Shown here one piece after another: positions 3,552-6,143 of a stretch of 6,143 bases of DNA; within the stretch, counting starts at the first letter, position 1, and every line of letters begins with the position of its first letter. The stretch lies in assembly GCA_002684175.1 (NCBI GenBank), contig NYUU01000070.1, forward strand, positions 2,022 through 8,164, in the 5' to 3' direction. A program made the position numbers and the translations under genes. Below the pieces are notes generated by a model. It was not told the origin of the DNA. It worked only from the letters and a program-made list of their open reading frames with translations, and ran no database searches. The stretch comes from Synechococcus sp. CPC35 (GTDB taxonomy: Bacteria; Cyanobacteriota; Cyanobacteriia; PCC-6307; Cyanobiaceae).

Positions 3552-6143
3552 ATGTCTAATTTCATTGGTGGTGGCAAAACTGTTGCCGTCAACCCTTCTG
3601 CTGCCGACATTGTCGGCTTCAACCCTCGCCGAGATGTCCTTGATTTTGGCGACATCTCTGTGCATGGATTGATCCTGGGAACTCTCCCCGATGGTACGGC
3701 TGCGATTGTGAATCCCTGGCGACCAGAGAACTACCAGGCCCTTGTGGGGTTGGCTTGGGGTGATCTCAGTGTGGAAAACATGGGTGTCGTCGGTAATGAA
3801 CATCTGCGGCAGGATGTTGGTGCTGTTCTTTCCTGGGAGCAGGATATTGGCGTTCGAGAAGATGACACAATTTATGTGCGTTCTCACCAATATGGCGTTC
3901 AGGATGTGGTCAAGGATTTTGATCCGGCGTCACAGAAGTTGAGCTTTCTTTATGCAGGAACGCGTGAACGTCTTTCCGTTGAGGACACCAAAAAGGGGCT
4001 GTTAATCAGTTTCGAACCCACCGGTCAAAGCCTTCTGCTTTCAGGTATCAAGCGCACGGACCTGATCGGAGCAAGCCTCGAGTTTCACCATGACCAGGTT
4101 GAGGAAGACAACCTCGAAGTTCCCTTTGGTTTCAATGCTGATCAGGTCAGTCTGGTCAGTCGTCGTTCGCTGCTGACTCCTGCTGCTCCTGCTGGTGCCA
4201 TCACCGATGGTGATCAGCAGCGCTCAGGTCGAATGCAAGCGCCGGAGCAGGACATCGCGGAGATGCAGCAGGGCGCGTCCATGCATGACCACTCCATGCA
4301 TGACCACGCGATGCATGACCACTCCATGGCTGATCACTCCATGGCTGAGCCGGCTGGAGATTCCAGTGCTGAGTTGCCCCGCAACCCCTCATCACAGTTG
4401 AACCCAGAGGAGCTCGAACTGTCTGTCGACGGAAGTTTGTACTGGGGCGGCATGAGTGGCGTGCTGACCCTGCAGAACTGTTGCTCCGAGACGTTGCAGG
4501 ACTGGAAGGTGAGTTTCGTGACTCCCCACAGCAATTTTCGTGCCTGGGGCGGCAAGGCCAAGGTCAAGCAACAATCCGATGGCACCTATCAGGTGACTCT
4601 CCGACCTGCCCAGTGGAACAACGTGATCCCTGCTGGGGGAACCCTTGCCATCGATTTCAACGCCGACAGTGTTGGTCTTCCCAACAGCGGTGAACTGAAT
4701 GATGCGCTGTTCTTTGCCGGCGAACCCTCTTCAGCAGGGTCTGGCGAAACGACTGCGGAGTCAAAGCCCAACACACCGTCAGAAGCGATTGCCGATCCTT
4801 TGCCCGCTGCCGATTCGGCAACGGTTGAACCTCTTGAAGCTCCGAAGAACCAGCTTGTTGAGCAGGACTCCAAAACAGCCAACGGTCTTCAGGTTGAGTC
4901 GACGATTTCGGGTGGCTGGAGTGGAACATTCGAAGGAGAGCTCACCGTCAGTAACCCAGGCAACAAGCCCGTTGCCGCGGGCTGGTCGATCAGCTTCATC
5001 AGTGACCATCAGCTGAGGAGCATCAGCAATTTCACCCTGAAGCAAAAGTCCCTTGCAGATGGGCGTTATGAGGTCACGCTTTCCGCGCCGTCATGGTCGC
5101 GCAATGAGTCGTTCAAGCCTGGAGACAAGCTTCGGTCCTATTACCAGGCCGCAGGAGACCTGCCTGCCGAGGAACAGCCATTTGAAGTCAGCGCCGGAGC
5201 TGGGGCTGATCCGGTTGGCAACGATGTAACCCCAGCGCCAAGTCCAGCAGAATCCGTTGACACGGATCCGGAGCTGCCGGCCGCGGCCATCACCTCCGGA
5301 GATCGTCCCGGCACCATCAAGGTTGACTACGAAGCTCCCGATGGTGTGACCGACAAGCGTCTTGTCACCTATTTCGAGGAATGGGGCATTTACACCCGTG
5401 ATGTCAATCTCTCTGATGTTGACGGTCAGTCGATGACCCATCTGAACTACAGCTTCTTTGATGTGAAATCAGACGGATCGATCGCCCTGTTTGATTCTTT
5501 TGCGGCCGAGGAAAAGCGTTTCGCGCAGGCAGATCAGGTCAGCCGTCGATTCACCAAGGAGGATTATGCGAATGTCGATGCATCCTTGCGAAGGGCCTAC
5601 AACTCCGACCGATACACCATCACCAATTCTGACGATTCCGTCCTGGTAACGAGCGTTCCGGTGGGTTGGAACGGAACTGGAACGAAGGATGCCGGCAATT
5701 TTGAACAGCTGCGCCGATTCAAGGAGCTCAACCCAGATGTCAATCTTGGCTTTGCCCTGGGTGGTTGGACGCTCTCGGATGAATTCAGCACTGCCTATTC
5801 AACCAAAGCGGGCCGTGATCGTTTTACGGATGATGTTGTTGGAATTTTTCGTCAGTACGATTTTTTCAACACAGTTGATTTTGATTGGGAGTATCCGGGT
5901 GGTGGTGGCAAAGCAGGAAATGCAGTCAGCAATCAAGATGGCGCCAATTTTGCTCGCGTCCTGAAACAGCTTCGCGGCAAACTTGATGCCTTGTCGAATG
6001 AAACTGGGGAGGCTTATGAGGTCTCAATCGCGACTGCTGGTGGGTATGAGAAGCTTGAAAATCTCAATCTTCAGGGAATCGATGATTACGTTGATTTCTA
6101 TAATGTGATGACGTACGACTTCCATGGTGGCTGGGAGAATCGG
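3552..6143 (+). CDS. chiA: Multidomain chitinase: N-terminal duplicated domain, Met/His tract, two CBM2-like domains, GH18 (3' end cut off)
   Basis: Predicted to hydrolyse beta-1,4 links in chitin outside the cell. 864 codons are visible. ATG 3552 is the first possible start because an in-frame TAA lies at 3546-3548. Order: residues 1-197, an apparently duplicated domain I cannot name; 243-267, a Met/His-rich tract; about 290-392, CBM2-like (YWGGMSGVLTLQN, W318, W332, W355-N-N); an acidic Pro/Ser/Thr linker; about 444-549, a second CBM2-like domain (W456, W478, W515); a linker; then GH18 from about 602. GH18 motifs: LVTYFEEWGIY, GGWTLSDEF (738-746 region), VDFDWEYPGG with D776, D778 and acid catalyst E780, and MTYDFHGGW at the edge. 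These track the Serratia ChiA type, so roughly the last third of GH18 and anything after it are missing. There is no Sec signal peptide at the start (MSNFIGGGKTVAVNP), so export may use another route. The symbol follows the ChiA-like catalytic core. No chitin-transport genes are visible nearby. Confidence 0.92.
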   Translation, partial: MSNFIGGGKTVAVNPSAADIVGFNPRRDVLDFGDISVHGLILGTLPDGTAAIVNPWRPENYQALVGLAWGDLSVENMGVVGNEHLRQDVGAVLSWEQDIGVREDDTIYVRSHQYGVQDVVKDFDPASQKLSFLYAGTRERLSVEDTKKGLLISFEPTGQSLLLSGIKRTDLIGASLEFHHDQVEEDNLEVPFGFNADQVSLVSRRSLLTPAAPAGAITDGDQQRSGRMQAPEQDIAEMQQGASMHDHSMHDHAMHDHSMADHSMAEPAGDSSAELPRNPSSQLNPEELELSVDGSLYWGGMSGVLTLQNCCSETLQDWKVSFVTPHSNFRAWGGKAKVKQQSDGTYQVTLRPAQWNNVIPAGGTLAIDFNADSVGLPNSGELNDALFFAGEPSSAGSGETTAESKPNTPSEAIADPLPAADSATVEPLEAPKNQLVEQDSKTANGLQVESTISGGWSGTFEGELTVSNPGNKPVAAGWSISFISDHQLRSISNFTLKQKSLADGRYEVTLSAPSWSRNESFKPGDKLRSYYQAAGDLPAEEQPFEVSAGAGADPVGNDVTPAPSPAESVDTDPELPAAAITSGDRPGTIKVDYEAPDGVTDKRLVTYFEEWGIYTRDVNLSDVDGQSMTHLNYSFFDVKSDGSIALFDSFAAEEKRFAQADQVSRRFTKEDYANVDASLRRAYNSDRYTITNSDDSVLVTSVPVGWNGTGTKDAGNFEQLRRFKELNPDVNLGFALGGWTLSDEFSTAYSTKAGRDRFTDDVVGIFRQYDFFNTVDFDWEYPGGGGKAGNAVSNQDGANFARVLKQLRGKLDALSNETGEAYEVSIATAGGYEKLENLNLQGIDDYVDFYNVMTYDFHGGWENR
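4278..4352 (+). repeat. Five in-frame 15-bp repeats encoding a Met/His-rich tract
   Basis: Units of five codons run at 4278-4292, 4293-4307, 4308-4322, 4323-4337 and 4338-4352. Units 1 and 2 are identical (TCCATGCATGACCAC). Unit 3 differs only in its first codon. Units 4 and 5 change CAT to GCT, and unit 5 also loses its final His. The protein reads SMHDH, SMHDH, AMHDH, SMADH, SMAEP: five Met, seven His and four Asp in 25 residues. Near-identity at DNA level suggests recent growth by slippage or unequal recombination, with units decaying towards the 3' end. Met/His-rich repeats of this look occur in copper-handling proteins, so metal binding is a reasonable inference. The tract joins the N-terminal domain to the first CBM2-like domain. 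Confidence 0.9.

Noticed and set aside
4278..4352. The 15-bp repeats as a CRISPR array or transposon end
   Set aside because: Units are contiguous with no spacers, keep the reading frame and encode protein.
4195..4401. Frames with PCMTTPCMTT-like or SGHASRGHAW-like repeats over the repeat array
   Set aside because: They are the alternative-frame readings of the same 15-bp repeats; the frame that is open through the whole chitinase is the Met/His one.

Overview
The window looks like a piece of a marine picocyanobacterial chromosome, most likely Synechococcus (or a high-GC Prochlorococcus relative). The reasons are a response regulator of the Ycf29/TctD-like type (shared by cyanobacteria and red-algal plastids), a short cyanobacterial-style group I cysteine desulfurase, fairly high GC in the housekeeping genes, very tight gene packing and weak or absent Shine-Dalgarno sequences. 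From memory, chitin use has been reported in marine picocyanobacteria, which fits the large chitinase gene at the right-hand end. The genus call is inference; no search was possible.

Layout. 1-1139 (minus strand): a cysteine desulfurase running off the left edge, missing only its last few residues, with no ATG, GTG or TTG in frame ahead of its conserved N-terminus. 1140-1182: a very short divergent gap. 1183-1695 (plus): a small, probably secreted protein of unknown function. 1692-1721: an 8-bp inverted repeat over its stop codon. 1735-2472 (plus): a receiver plus LuxR-type HTH response regulator. 2472-3398 (plus): an RluA-family pseudouridine synthase homologue that overlaps the regulator by one base (TGATG) and has Gly where the family has its catalytic Asp. 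3399-3551: an AT-rich leader, about 40% GC by hand count, with two inverted repeats. 3552-6143 (plus): an 864-codon, right-truncated, multidomain chitinase.

The most unusual object is the chitinase. In order it has an apparently duplicated N-terminal domain that I cannot name, a Met/His-rich tract built from five 15-bp DNA repeats, two diverged CBM2-like carbohydrate-binding domains joined by acidic and Pro/Ser/Thr-rich linkers, and a ChiA-like GH18 catalytic domain with the key D-x-D-x-E acids intact. It has no recognisable Sec signal peptide, so an unconventional export route such as type I secretion is plausible. The C-terminus that could show this lies outside the window.

Functional links: the response regulator and the pseudouridine synthase homologue are probably co-transcribed and translationally coupled. 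The desulfurase is transcribed divergently from the rest. The chitinase has its own leader and is probably a separate transcription unit. I see no tRNA, rRNA, CRISPR array, transposase or integrase.
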